Source: Gammaproteobacteria bacterium
GTDB lineage: Bacteria > Pseudomonadota > Gammaproteobacteria > JAJDOJ01
DNA: 64,000 nt
NCBI GenBank assembly: GCA_026984215.1
Contig: JALSSO010000131.1
Location: 1-64,000 of the forward strand
Reading direction: 5' to 3'
Part shown: one piece after another, positions 8,649 through 18,600 of the stretch
Position numbering within the stretch: position 1 is the stretch's first letter
Layout: each line of letters starts with the position of its first letter
The notes under the pieces: generated by a model
Databases searched by the model: none
Seen by the model: only the letters and a program-made list of their open reading frames with translations
Told to the model about the DNA's origin: nothing
Position numbers and translations under genes: made by a program

Positions 8649-9769
8649 ACGCCGCCACCCGCATGCGCCTGCGCGGCATGATCCGCAAGGAGTCGCTGCA
8701 GATCGTGCGCGACCCCTCCAGTATCGCCATCGCCTTCGTGCTGCCCGTGATCCTGCTGTTTCTGTTCGGCTACGGTGTGTCGCTGGACGCCCGGCGCATC
8801 CCGCTGGGGCTGGTCATCGAGCAGCCCGACGCGGCCACCGCGGCGCTGGCCGGGGCCTTCGAGCGCTCGGAGTTCTTCGCCCCGCGGCGTTTCGCCAGCA
8901 TCCAGGAAGCCCGCCGGGCGCTGGTGGAGCGGCGCCTGGACGGTATCGTCTGGATGCGGTCGGACTTCGCGCGGCGCCTGTTGCACGGGGACACCGCCCC
9001 CATCGCCGTGCTGGTCAACGGCGTCGACGCCAACCAGGCCCGGATCACGCAGGGCTACGTGCAAGGCGCCTGGCTCGCGTGGCTGGAACGCTACGCGGCC
9101 GCGCGGGGCCGGGCGTTGCCCGCCGGCGCCGCGCTGGAGCCGCGAGTCTGGTTCAACGCCGCCCTCGTCAGCCGGCACTTCCTGGTGCCCGGGCTGGTGG
9201 CCATCATCATGACGCTCATCGGCTCCCTGCTCACCGCCCTGGTGGTGGCCCGCGAGTGGGACCGCGGGACCATGGAGGCGCTGATGGTCACGCCGTTGCA
9301 CATCCGGGAGCTCATCGCCGGGAAGCTCGTGCCCTATTTCGTCCTCGGCATGGGGGGCATGCTGTTCACGGTGGCGCTGGCCGTGTGGCAGTTCGACGTG
9401 CCGTTGCGGGGATCGCTCTGGGCCCTCGCGGGGGCGGGCGCCCTGTTCATGCTGGTGTCCCTGGCCATGGGGCTGGCCATCTCCTTTGCGGCCAAGAACC
9501 AGTTCGTCGCGGGGCAGGTGGCCATCGTGGTCACCTTCCTGCCCGCCTTCATCCTCTCGGGCTTCATCTTCGACATCCATTCCATGCCGGGCCCGATCCA
9601 GGTGATCACCCACGTGGTCCCGGCCCGCTACTTCGTGGCCATCCTGCAGAGCTTGTTCCTGGCCGGCGACGTGTGGCCGGTCTATTGGGCCAACATGGCG
9701 GCCATGGTCGTGCTGCTCGCCGCGTTCATGACGATGGTGCGGCGCAAGGCGCGCAAACGGCTGGAGTAG
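8645..9769 (+). CDS. ABC-2 type permease, first subunit (YbhS-like)
   Basis: A 374-residue inner-membrane protein. It has an N-terminal membrane helix around residues 22-42, a large periplasmic domain, and a cluster of five membrane helices in the C-terminal half. The EWDRGTMEALMVTPL segment between helices is typical of ABC-2 permeases, where it contacts the ATPase. The start ATG overlaps the ATPase stop. It should pair with the second permease (9841-10950) to form the transmembrane pore of the exporter. Substrate is unknown; relatives export drugs or dyes. Confidence 0.9.
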   Translation: MNAATRMRLRGMIRKESLQIVRDPSSIAIAFVLPVILLFLFGYGVSLDARRIPLGLVIEQPDAATAALAGAFERSEFFAPRRFASIQEARRALVERRLDGIVWMRSDFARRLLHGDTAPIAVLVNGVDANQARITQGYVQGAWLAWLERYAAARGRALPAGAALEPRVWFNAALVSRHFLVPGLVAIIMTLIGSLLTALVVAREWDRGTMEALMVTPLHIRELIAGKLVPYFVLGMGGMLFTVALAVWQFDVPLRGSLWALAGAGALFMLVSLAMGLAISFAAKNQFVAGQVAIVVTFLPAFILSGFIFDIHSMPGPIQVITHVVPARYFVAILQSLFLAGDVWPVYWANMAAMVVLLAAFMTMVRRKARKRLE

Positions 9770-9840
9770 AGGCCATGGCCCGGAAACCCCCGTTCGCCGC
9801 CCTCCCGGGGGCGGGCCGAACCGGCTGAGGAGGCAACGAG

Positions 9841-10950
9841 ATGCTGGCCCACATTCTTGCCCTGGCCCTGAAGGAGTTCCTGGCCCTGGTGCGCGATCCG
9901 CGCAGCCGCCTGGTGCTGATCGGCCCGCCCATCGCCCAGCTGATCGTGTTCGGCTACGCGGCCACCTTCGATCTGAAGGACGTCCCGGTGGCCGTGTACA
10001 ACGAGGATCCGGGCGCAACCTCCCGCGCGCTGATCGCGCACATCCAAGGCTCGCCCCACTTCCGCATCGTCGAGGCGGTGGACCACGAGGCCGCAATCGC
10101 CCCGCTGATCGACCGCAAACGGGTGCTGCTGGTCCTGCACGTGGGCCCACGGTTCACGGCGCGGCTGGCGCGCGGGGAGTCCGCGCCGCTGCAGGCGATC
10201 CTGGACGGGCGCAACTCCAACACGGCGATGCTCGCCCTCAACGACCTGCGCAGCGTGGTGCTCGCATTCAACCGCGAACTCGCCGCCCGTCAGGGCCGGC
10301 GCGATGCGGGCGCCGTGCTCCAGACGCGCGCCTGGTACAACGAACAGCTCGACTCCCAGTGGTTCATCGTACCCGGCATCGTGGGGCTGCTGACCTTGGT
10401 GGTGACCCTGGTGGTGACGGCGCTATCGGTGGCCCGCGAACGCGAGCAAGGCACCTTCGATCAGCTCCTGGTCACGCCGCTGCGCCCGGTGGAGATCCTC
10501 GTGGGCAAGGCCATCCCCGGCGTGGCGATCGGCGCGCTGGAAGGAAGCGTCATCATCGGCCTGGCCGTGGCCTGGTTCGGCGTGCCCCTGCGTGGGGAGC
10601 TCGCCGCGCTGTACCTCGGACTGGTGCTGTTCCTGCTCTCGGCGGTGGGCGTGGGACTGATGATCTCGGCCATCGCCGTGACCCAGCAGCAAGCGGTGCT
10701 GGGCGCCTTCCTGTTCCTGGTGCCCGCCGTGATCCTGTCGGGCTTCGCCACCCCCATCGCCAACATGCCCGAGGCGGTGCAGTGGCTCACCTACCTGGAT
10801 CCGCTGCGCTATTTCCTGATCGTGGTGCGCGCCGTGTTCCTGGAGGGCGCCGATCACACCCTGCTGATCCACCAATACTGGCCCATGGCGCTCATCGGGC
10901 TGGTCACCCTGGCGGCGGCGGGATGGCTGTTCCGCCACCGGATGTACTGA
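9841..10950 (+). CDS. ABC-2 type permease, second subunit (YbhR-like)
   Basis: A 369-residue paralogue of the preceding permease with the same architecture: one N-terminal helix, a periplasmic domain, then a C-terminal helix bundle containing EREQGTFDQLLVTPLRP. It is preceded by GAGGAGGCAACG, a strong ribosome-binding site directly before the ATG. The 71-base gap from the previous gene is the only non-overlapping junction in the four-gene operon. Together the four proteins form one complete inner-membrane exporter. The operon probably ends here, because the next gene lies on the opposite strand. Confidence 0.9.
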   Translation: MLAHILALALKEFLALVRDPRSRLVLIGPPIAQLIVFGYAATFDLKDVPVAVYNEDPGATSRALIAHIQGSPHFRIVEAVDHEAAIAPLIDRKRVLLVLHVGPRFTARLARGESAPLQAILDGRNSNTAMLALNDLRSVVLAFNRELAARQGRRDAGAVLQTRAWYNEQLDSQWFIVPGIVGLLTLVVTLVVTALSVAREREQGTFDQLLVTPLRPVEILVGKAIPGVAIGALEGSVIIGLAVAWFGVPLRGELAALYLGLVLFLLSAVGVGLMISAIAVTQQQAVLGAFLFLVPAVILSGFATPIANMPEAVQWLTYLDPLRYFLIVVRAVFLEGADHTLLIHQYWPMALIGLVTLAAAGWLFRHRMY

Positions 10951-10967
10951 GGCCGTGGCGGCAGGGG

Positions 10968-11147
10968 TCAGTCTCCCCCCGGCAGCAGGGCCAGGATCTC
11001 CTTCAGCCGCTGCTCCTCCTCCTTGAGGGTGTCGCGGAAATCACCCCGTTGGGTGTCGGAGATCTCGGCGCGCAGTTCCGACAGATAGATGTCCAGGGCC
11101 TTGCGCAGGGCCCGGGTCTGCGACTCGTCGAGGTTCAGCGTGATCAT
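10968..11147 (-). CDS. Small hypothetical protein, 59 residues
   Basis: Reading the minus strand from ATG at 11147 gives 59 residues beginning MITLNLDESQ and ending LLPGGD. The upstream bases contain GGGAGAGGA about eight bases before the ATG, a good ribosome-binding site. The product is rich in Leu, Glu, Arg and Lys and looks like two amphipathic helices. There are no cysteines, membrane segments or signal peptide. It ends 17 bases from the stop of the convergent permease gene. I do not recognise the family. The clean ribosome-binding site and helical composition argue that it is a real gene despite its size. Confidence 0.6.
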   Translation of the reverse strand: MITLNLDESQTRALRKALDIYLSELRAEISDTQRGDFRDTLKEEEQRLKEILALLPGGD

Positions 11148-11257
11148 GGTTCGATCCTCTCCCGTGCTCGGACAGGGTCCTGCCTACAAGGGTGCGCCAG
11201 GGGCCCGGCGGCGGGGGTGACCCAGGTCAAGCCCCCTCCGATTCACCGGGAGCGGGA

Positions 11258-11641
11258 TCAGCCCGGCCGGCGCACGCCGTGACGCTCGAGAAAGCCCTCG
11301 ATGAAGGGCCGCGGCCGCGCGCTGCTGAAGCGATCCACCACCCGCCCGTCGCGAAACAGGATGACCGTGGGAAAGCCCCGGACCTGATACCGGCCAGCGA
11401 GCTTCATGTTCTCCCCCTCGTCCACCTCCACCCGGGCCAGCCGCACCCGCCCGCCGTAGTCGGCCACCAACGAACGGAGCACCGGATCGATGACCAGGCA
11501 GGGCGCGCACCACGCCGCCCAGAAATCCACCAGCACGGGAACCGTGTGCGAGGCGCCCAGCACCCGCCGGTCGAACTCGTGCAGGTCCACGTCGTGGATC
11601 CAGTCGCCGCCGAGCCTGGAGTCGGACACCGGGACCCTCAC
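11258..11641 (-). CDS. Thioredoxin-fold protein with WCAPC active site
   Basis: A 127-residue thioredoxin. The strand-helix start VPVLVDFWAAWCAPC holds the redox CxxC, and GRYQVRGFPTVILFRDG contains the conserved cis-proline region. The active-site dipeptide is Ala-Pro instead of the usual Gly-Pro, which may shift redox potential or partner choice. There is no signal peptide, so it is cytoplasmic. The proposed start is GTG at 11641, which overlaps the TGA of the upstream flavin reductase gene (GTGA). The two genes are therefore probably translated together, and the reductase could act in the same thiol/flavin redox pathway. A slightly later GTG start is possible. Confidence 0.85.
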   Translation of the reverse strand: MRVPVSDSRLGGDWIHDVDLHEFDRRVLGASHTVPVLVDFWAAWCAPCLVIDPVLRSLVADYGGRVRLARVEVDEGENMKLAGRYQVRGFPTVILFRDGRVVDRFSSARPRPFIEGFLERHGVRRPG

Positions 11642-12258
11642 ATGCCAAAGCGGTATTCGGTGGTCTCGACGGCCCCGCTGGCGCGTACGCCGCGCAAGGC
11701 CAGCGCGTACTCGCGCAGAATGCCCAGGGCCCAGGCGATACGCCCGCGCAGATAGGCGTCGGCCTCGGGGTCGTTGGCCGCCGGATCGTCGTTGAGCACC
11801 CGTTCCACATCGCGCACGATCACGTGTTCGGGGATGTAGCACAGACGGTTGTTCTTGTAGCTGCTCATGCGCAGCTCGGCCACCGGGTAGGCCCCGCCCA
11901 TCCCCGAGGAGACCGTCACGATCAGCGCCGGCTTGTGCGCCAGTTCCCCACGAGTCCAGAGCAGGAAAAAGTTTTTCAGCCCCGCGGGCACCATGCCATG
12001 CCACTCCGGCGAGACCACCACGAACCCGTCGCTGGAGGCCAGCCCGGCCGAGATCGGCGCCAAGCGCTCCTGCCAGGCCGGATCACCGTCCCAGATCCCC
12101 TGATCCCACAAGGGCAAGGGGTTGCCGGACAGGCTGAACAGCCAGGTCTCGTCGCACAACGACCGCTCCCGCAACGTGCGCTCCACGAAACGCGCCACCT
12201 TCAGGCTCTGCGCCTCGGACTCGGGCCGGTGGCTGCCGCTCACGATGGTGATCTTCAT
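11638..12258 (-). CDS. NADPH-dependent FMN reductase family protein
   Basis: A 206-residue flavodoxin-fold protein. The N-terminus has the phosphate-binding loop ITIVSGSHRPESEAQSLKVA, and VVVSPEWHGMVPAGLKNFF matches the flavin-binding region (S/TPEYN-like) of NADPH-dependent FMN reductases such as azoreductases and chromate reductases. It likely binds FMN and transfers electrons from NAD(P)H to quinones, azo compounds or metals. The gene runs into the thioredoxin gene with a 4-base overlap. The start at 12258 begins immediately with the phosphate-binding strand, as is usual for the family. Confidence 0.85.
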   Translation of the reverse strand: MKITIVSGSHRPESEAQSLKVARFVERTLRERSLCDETWLFSLSGNPLPLWDQGIWDGDPAWQERLAPISAGLASSDGFVVVSPEWHGMVPAGLKNFFLLWTRGELAHKPALIVTVSSGMGGAYPVAELRMSSYKNNRLCYIPEHVIVRDVERVLNDDPAANDPEADAYLRGRIAWALGILREYALALRGVRASGAVETTEYRFGM

Positions 12259-12372
12259 GCCGCGCTCCCCTGGGTGCCGTGTACCGGACGCGGAAGTGTA
12301 CCAGCCCACGCCCCTACAAGAGCACCACGGCCCCCGGTATCCTTGGCGATCCGCGCCGCATGGAGCGCCCCC

Positions 12373-15300
12373 ATGCCACCGGCCCTGTACGTACACCAAT
12401 CCAACCGGCTGGAATACCTGGCTGATTCCCTGGCCGACGCCCTGGCCGCAGAGCGCGGAGACCCCTTGGCCGTGCGCCATGTGCTGTGCCAGTCTCCGCC
12501 GCTGGGCCGCTGGTTGCGCCACCGGGTGTGCCGGCGCCACGGGGTGAGCCTGTTGCTGGAGACGGGTCTGCCCGCGGGTTGGTTGTGGCGAACCGCCGCC
12601 GCGGCGTTGGGCCTGCCCCAGGGTGAAGATCCCCTGGCCCGCGAGCCCATGCAGTGGCGGTTGCACGCCCTGCTCGATCCCAACGCCCCGCTGATGGGCG
12701 ATCCGGCCTGCCGGTCGCTGGCGCGCTATCTGGAGGACGATCGCACGGGACTCAAGCGCTGGCAGCTCGCCGGGCGCATCGCCGACGTCTTCGACCGCTA
12801 CCAGTATCACCGGCCGGAGCTGATCCGCGCCTGGAGCCGGGGCGCGGAGGACGGCGGCTGGCAGGGCCGGTTGTGGCGCGCCCTGGCCGACGAGGCCCCC
12901 TGGCACCGCGTGGCCCTGCTCGACCGCTTCGTGGCGGCCCTGCGCCGGGAGGGGCTACGTCCCGCATGGCCGCCGCGCCTGGATCTGTTTTCCACCCACA
13001 ACCTGCCGCCCCTGCTCCTGGAGGCATTCGCGGCCCTGTCCACGCAGGTCGCCGTGCACCTCTGGCTGCTGGTGCCCACGCCGGAGTACTGGGCGGATCT
13101 GACCAGCGCCCGCGACCAGGCCCGCCGCCGCCTCGAGCGGCCGGAGGAGACCGGCTACTGGCAGGCGGGGCATCCGCTGCTCACCCAGTGGGGCCGACAG
13201 GGCCAGGTCTTTCAGGATCTGCTGCTCGAACTGGACGCCGGGATCGTCGAGGGGCTGGAACACTTCGAACCGCCGGCGGGCGACACCTTGCTGGCGCGCG
13301 TGCAGGCGGCCATCTGCCGCGCCACCGAAGCGCGGGCCGGTCCCGAGTCCGCCCGCGAGGACGAGGCGGGCGCCGGTCCCTCGATCCAGGTCCATGTCTG
13401 CCATGGTCCCCTGCGCGAGTGCCAGGTATTGCACGACCGCCTGCTCCATTGTCTGGCGGCGGACCCCACCCTGGAGCCCGAGGACATCCTGGTGCTGGTC
13501 CCCGAGATCAGCCGCTACGCCCCGTACATCGAGGCAGTGTTCGGGCGGGAGCCGCGCGCGGGCGAGCGGCGCCTGCCCTTCAACCTCTCCGACGTCGTGC
13601 TCGCCGACGAACACCCCCTGATCCGCGCCTTTCTGCAACTGTTGGAACTGCCCGAGAGCCGCTTCACCCGGGCCGAGGTGCTGGCCCTGCTGGACGTGCC
13701 GGAGGTGCGCCGCCGCTTCGGGATCGAGGACGAGGCGGCGGGCGAGCTGGCCGAGCACTTCGACCGACTGCGGGTCTATTGGGGTCTGGACGGCCGGGAC
13801 AAGGCCGCCCGCCTCGATCTACCGGCCATCGACGAGAACACCTGGAACCAGGCATTCCAACGCCTACTGGCCGGTTTCGCCCTGGGCGAGGATGCCCTGT
13901 ACCGGGACATCGCACCCCAACCCGGCGTCACCGCCGCCACGGGCGATCAGGCGGCCCGCTTCTTCGAGCTGCTGGGGGTATTGCGCCAAGCCGCGCTGGA
14001 GCTCGCTCGACCGCGCCCGCCGGGCCACTGGGCGCGCACGCTCGGAAACCTGGTCGATGCGCTGTTCGGCGAGCGCCCCGACGAGGAGGGCCGCCTGGAC
14101 CGAATCCGCGAGGCCCTGGGCGAGCTGGACCGGATCGGCGAGACCACCGAAGCCCCCCTGTCCCCCACGGTGCTGCGGCACTGGCTCGAGGGCCGGCTGG
14201 CCACGCGCGACGAACGGGGCCGGTTCTATTCCGGTGGGGTGACCTTCTGCGCCATGCAACCCCTGCGGGGCGTGCCGTTTCGCGTGATCTGTGTGCTCGG
14301 CTTGCAGGAGGCGGCCTTTCCGCGCCGGCGCCGGCCAGCCGAGTTCGACCACATGGCCGAGCGCTGGCGGCACGGCGATCCGGACCCGGGGCTCGAGGAC
14401 CGCTACCTCTTCCTGGAGACCCTGCTGGCGGCCCGGGAGCGCCTGATCCTGAGCTACACCGGCCGCGACCTGCGCAGCAACCAGCCGCTGCAACCGTCCG
14501 TGATCCTGCAGGAGCTGCTGGACCACCTGGATCAGCGCTACCGCCTCGACGGACAGCCGCCGACGGAGCGTATCGTCCGGGTCCACGCCCTGCAGCCCTT
14601 CGGGCGGGCCAACTACACGGGTACGCCGCCGCGGGCCTTCGATCCACGCTGGCTGGCCGTCGCCCGCGCCCTGGTGAATCACCGTCCTCCCGCGCCGAAC
14701 CCCGAATGGCCGAAGCTGGCGGTGGAGGCCCCCGTCCTGGACGAGCGGGCCGTGAGTCCGGCGGCGCTGGCCCGCTTTCTACGCGATCCCGCGCGCCGGT
14801 TCGTACAGCAACAGCTGCGCCTGTTCCAGCCCGGCGAGACCGCCGTGGCAGAGGACGAACCCTTCGAGCTGGCGGGTCTGGAGGACTGGGCGCTGCGCCA
14901 GCGCTTGCTGGAGGCCCTGCTCACCGCCGAGGCGGGCGCCGATACCGAGCGCGCCTTGCGCGCCGAGGGGCTCCTGCCGCACGGCGCCCCCGGCCGCCGG
15001 GTGCTCGAAACCGCACGCGCCGAGGTCGAGTCCATCCTCGCCCGGGCGCAGCTCGACCCGCCCCTGCGGCCCGCGCCGGTGGACGTGGCGCTCGACCTCA
15101 CCGTGGACGGGGAATCCTGGCGCCTGTCCGGGCGACTCACGGCGCATTACTCTGGCGTCGGGCTGTTGCACGTGGCGGCGGGCAAACTGCGGATCGCCGA
15201 CCTGCTGCCCCTGTGGGTCGCTCACCTGTGCCTGGCCGCGGCGGGCACGCCGGCCACGGCCGCCCGCTGGATCGCCAACGACCGACTGGTCGCGCTCGCC

Positions 15301-15621
15301 CCGGTCGCGCCCGAGTCGGCCCGGGAATACCTGGCCCGGCTGGTGGCGGTGTACCGCGAAGGGCAGCAGCGGCCCCTGCCCTTCTTCCGTCGCACCGCCT
15401 CGGACTGGGCGGCGAAGCTGCAGAAAAGCCCCGACGACCGAGCGGCGGCCCTGAACGCCGCGCGCAGGACCTGGACGGGATCGATGAAGTCCCCGGGCGA
15501 GCGCGAGGGCTTCTACATCCAGACGCTGCTACGCGGCCGGGACTGGGTCCCCGACGAGGACTTCGAGCGCCTGGCCGAGCGGATCCTCGGGCCCTTGCTG
15601 GCCCACCTGGAGGTCTCATGA
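12373..15621 (+). CDS. recC: RecBCD enzyme subunit RecC
   Basis: A 1082-residue protein beginning with ALYVHQSNRLEYLADSLADAL, the characteristic N-terminus of exodeoxyribonuclease V gamma subunits. Length and position, directly before recB and recD, agree. RecC is the catalytically inactive SF1-helicase-like scaffold that splits the DNA strands and scans for the Chi site in double-strand break repair. It lacks a Walker A motif, as expected. The stop overlaps the recB start (ATGA). The ATG at 12373 was chosen because conserved sequence begins four codons later. Confidence 0.93.
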   Translation: MPPALYVHQSNRLEYLADSLADALAAERGDPLAVRHVLCQSPPLGRWLRHRVCRRHGVSLLLETGLPAGWLWRTAAAALGLPQGEDPLAREPMQWRLHALLDPNAPLMGDPACRSLARYLEDDRTGLKRWQLAGRIADVFDRYQYHRPELIRAWSRGAEDGGWQGRLWRALADEAPWHRVALLDRFVAALRREGLRPAWPPRLDLFSTHNLPPLLLEAFAALSTQVAVHLWLLVPTPEYWADLTSARDQARRRLERPEETGYWQAGHPLLTQWGRQGQVFQDLLLELDAGIVEGLEHFEPPAGDTLLARVQAAICRATEARAGPESAREDEAGAGPSIQVHVCHGPLRECQVLHDRLLHCLAADPTLEPEDILVLVPEISRYAPYIEAVFGREPRAGERRLPFNLSDVVLADEHPLIRAFLQLLELPESRFTRAEVLALLDVPEVRRRFGIEDEAAGELAEHFDRLRVYWGLDGRDKAARLDLPAIDENTWNQAFQRLLAGFALGEDALYRDIAPQPGVTAATGDQAARFFELLGVLRQAALELARPRPPGHWARTLGNLVDALFGERPDEEGRLDRIREALGELDRIGETTEAPLSPTVLRHWLEGRLATRDERGRFYSGGVTFCAMQPLRGVPFRVICVLGLQEAAFPRRRRPAEFDHMAERWRHGDPDPGLEDRYLFLETLLAARERLILSYTGRDLRSNQPLQPSVILQELLDHLDQRYRLDGQPPTERIVRVHALQPFGRANYTGTPPRAFDPRWLAVARALVNHRPPAPNPEWPKLAVEAPVLDERAVSPAALARFLRDPARRFVQQQLRLFQPGETAVAEDEPFELAGLEDWALRQRLLEALLTAEAGADTERALRAEGLLPHGAPGRRVLETARAEVESILARAQLDPPLRPAPVDVALDLTVDGESWRLSGRLTAHYSGVGLLHVAAGKLRIADLLPLWVAHLCLAAAGTPATAARWIANDRLVALAPVAPESAREYLARLVAVYREGQQRPLPFFRRTASDWAAKLQKSPDDRAAALNAARRTWTGSMKSPGEREGFYIQTLLRGRDWVPDEDFERLAERILGPLLAHLEVS

Positions 15622-18600
15622 GCCCCTCCCACCCTCTGGACATCGCGGCGCTGGAACGCGGCCGGATCCATCTCATCGAGGCCAACGCCGGCACGGGCAA
15701 GACCTACGCCATCGCCAACCTGTGCCTGCGTTTCGTGCTGGAGGGGGTGGCGGTGCGCGAGCTGCTGGTGGTGACCTTCACCCGCGCCGCCACCGACGAA
15801 CTGCGCGGACGCATCCGGGCGCGGATCGAGGCGGCGCGGCGGGTGCTCACCGGCGAGGAAGTCGTGCCCTGCCACGGCGCCGATCCGTTCTTCGAGGGCC
15901 TGCCGGCGCGCTACCCCCCGGGGCCCGAACGCGACCAGGCCCTGCTGCGCCTGGAACTCGCCCTGTATGACATCCACGAGGCGGCCGTTCACACCATCCA
16001 CGGCTTCTGTCAGCAGGCGCTGGCCGACCAGGCCTTCGCCAGCGGCCAGCTCTTCGAGCTGGAGGCCGCCGACGACACGGCGCTGCGCGAGCGCGTGCTG
16101 CGGGACTGGTGGCGCCTGCAGACCTACCCGGCCCGCGACGAGGCGTTCGACGTCTTCCTCCAGGCCGCGGGCTCCTTCGCCCGGATGACCGCCCACATGG
16201 ACTGGCTGCTCCGGGCCGGCGGGCCGGAACTGCATCCTCCGCCGCCCGAGGCGGACCGCCTGCAGGCCCTGGAGGGGCTGGTGCGCGATGCGCTCGCCCG
16301 GCTCGCCCGGCAGTGGCGGGCCCATGGACAAGCGGCCCGCGCCCTGTTGCTGGAACACAAGGCCCTGAGCCGACGCGCGACAAACGGGCAGAAGCCGGAG
16401 GATCTGGAACCGGTGCTGAACGCCCTCGACCACAAGCTCCGCGCCGATCCCCCCCGACTGCCGCAGCGGCGCGAGCTGGAGCGGATCGCCCGTTCCCAAC
16501 TGGATTTCAAACCCACGGGGACGCATCGCGAGGACTTCGACCGCGCCCCCTTCACGCAGGCCGACGAACTCCTGGACTGCCTCCTCGAATTGGAACGGCA
16601 ACGCGGGTTGCATCTGATGGCGCGGATGCGCGATCACGCGCGGCGCCGCCTGACCGAGCTCAAGACCCGCCGCGGGCTGTTGGCCTACGACGACATGATC
16701 CTGCGCTTGCACGAGGCGCTGCACGCCGGCGACGAACGGGCCCGGACGCTCGCCGAGCGCCTGGCCGAGCGCCATCCGGTGATCCTGGTCGACGAGTTCC
16801 AGGACACCGACCCCCTCCAGTACGCCATCTTCGCCCGCATCCACGCGGCCGCCAAGGATCACGCCCTGATCCTCATCGGCGACCCCAAGCAGGCCATCTA
16901 CGGGTTCCGCGGCGGCGACATCTTCACCTACATGCAGGCGCGCGACGAGGCCGACCAGCACTGGAACCTGGCCACCAACTGGCGCTCCACGCCCGAACTG
17001 ATCGCCGCGGTCAACCACCTGTTCTCCGGAGAGCGGCCCTTCGCCTACGAGACGATCTCCTACGCACCCTCCGCCCCCGCCCCGGAGCCGCTGCGCAAGG
17101 CCCGCCCGCTACGCCTGGGCGGGCAGACGCTGCCCGCCCTGGTGGTCCAGGAACTCTCCCTGGGCGAGAACGGCAAACCGCTGAGCAAGGAACGGGCCGG
17201 CGCCTACGTCCGGGAAGCGGTGGCGCAACGTATCGCCGAGCTGCTCTCGCACCCGGCCGCCCGCCTCGGCGACCACCCCCTGCAACCCGGGGACATCGCC
17301 ATCCTCGTGCGCACCCACCGCGAAGGTACGGCGTTGCGCCAGGCCTTGCTCCAGCGCGGCATCCGCTCGGTCTCGGTGGGTCAGGAGCGGATCTGGCAAA
17401 CCCCGGAGGCCGAGGGACTCCAGTGGCTGCTGCAAGCCGCCCTGCTGCCCGAGGACCGGGCCCTGGCCCGCCAGGCCCTGGCCGCGCCGTTTCTCGCCCT
17501 GCCGCCCGAGGCCCTGCACGCGTTGGTCACCGATCCCGAGCGCTGGGGGACGTGGGTGGAGCGGCTGCACGAGGCCCACGAACTGTGGCGCCGGCGCGGG
17601 TTCATGGCCGCGTTCCAAGGCCTGCTGGACGCCTTGGCCGGTCTGCACGACCCCGCCCCCGAGCCGCTGCCCGACGCTTGGCTGGCCCGGCTCCCCGACC
17701 CCGAGCGCACCCTGACCAACCTGCTGCACCTGGCCGAACTCCTGCAGGAGGCGGCCCGGGAACACGCCGGGGGCGAGGCCCTGCTGGCCTGGATGCGCCG
17801 CCAAGGGGAGGACACCCGCCAGGACGAGCACCTGCTGCGCCTGGAAAGCGACGAGGACCTGGTGCAGATCGCCACCATCCACGCCGCCAAGGGTCTGCAG
17901 TACCCGGTGGTCTTCCTCACCGACCTGTGGTCCTGCCGGCCCGTCCATCCCCGAGGCGAAAACACCCTGCGCTGGCACGAGCGCCGCCACGACGGGGGCT
18001 TCATCCATTACTACCAGCCCTGGATAGCGCAGGACGACCCGCACCTGGCGCGCGCCGACCGCGAACGCCTGGCCGAGGATCTGCGGCTCGCCTACGTGGC
18101 GCTCACCCGCGCCGAGTCCCACTGCCACGTCTTCTTCGGCCCGGCCGGCGATGCCAAGCATCCGGGCCACGCCGGCAACACCGCCCTGGCCTGGCTGCTG
18201 TCCGACCGCAGCGCCGACCTGGAGCACGACCCGTTCGCCGGAGAGATCGGTTTCGAGCGCCTGGAGCCCTGCGCGCACATCGCCCGGCTTGCACCCCGCC
18301 CGCTCGACCCGCCGCGCCGGCTGGACACCCCGCGGGCGGCGGCCGAGACCCTGGCCGCGGCCCGCATCGAGCGCAGCGTGCGCACCGACTGGCGCATCGC
18401 CTCGTTCACGGCGCTCACCCGCGACGTACATCAGGCCACCCAGGCCCCGGCCGCCACCGGCGCCGAGGACTTCGCCCTGGCCTACCCGGCCGGCGCGCGG
18501 GTGGGGCGTTTCCTGCACGCCCTGCTGGAGCAGATCGATCCCGTCCGCCCCTTGGAACCCCAGCTCCGAGAACTCGCGCCCCGGGCGGCCCTGCGCTACG

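Noticed and set aside
9775-9828. 17-codon frame between the two ABC permeases
   Set aside because: No conserved content and no clear ribosome-binding site; it appears to be spacer.
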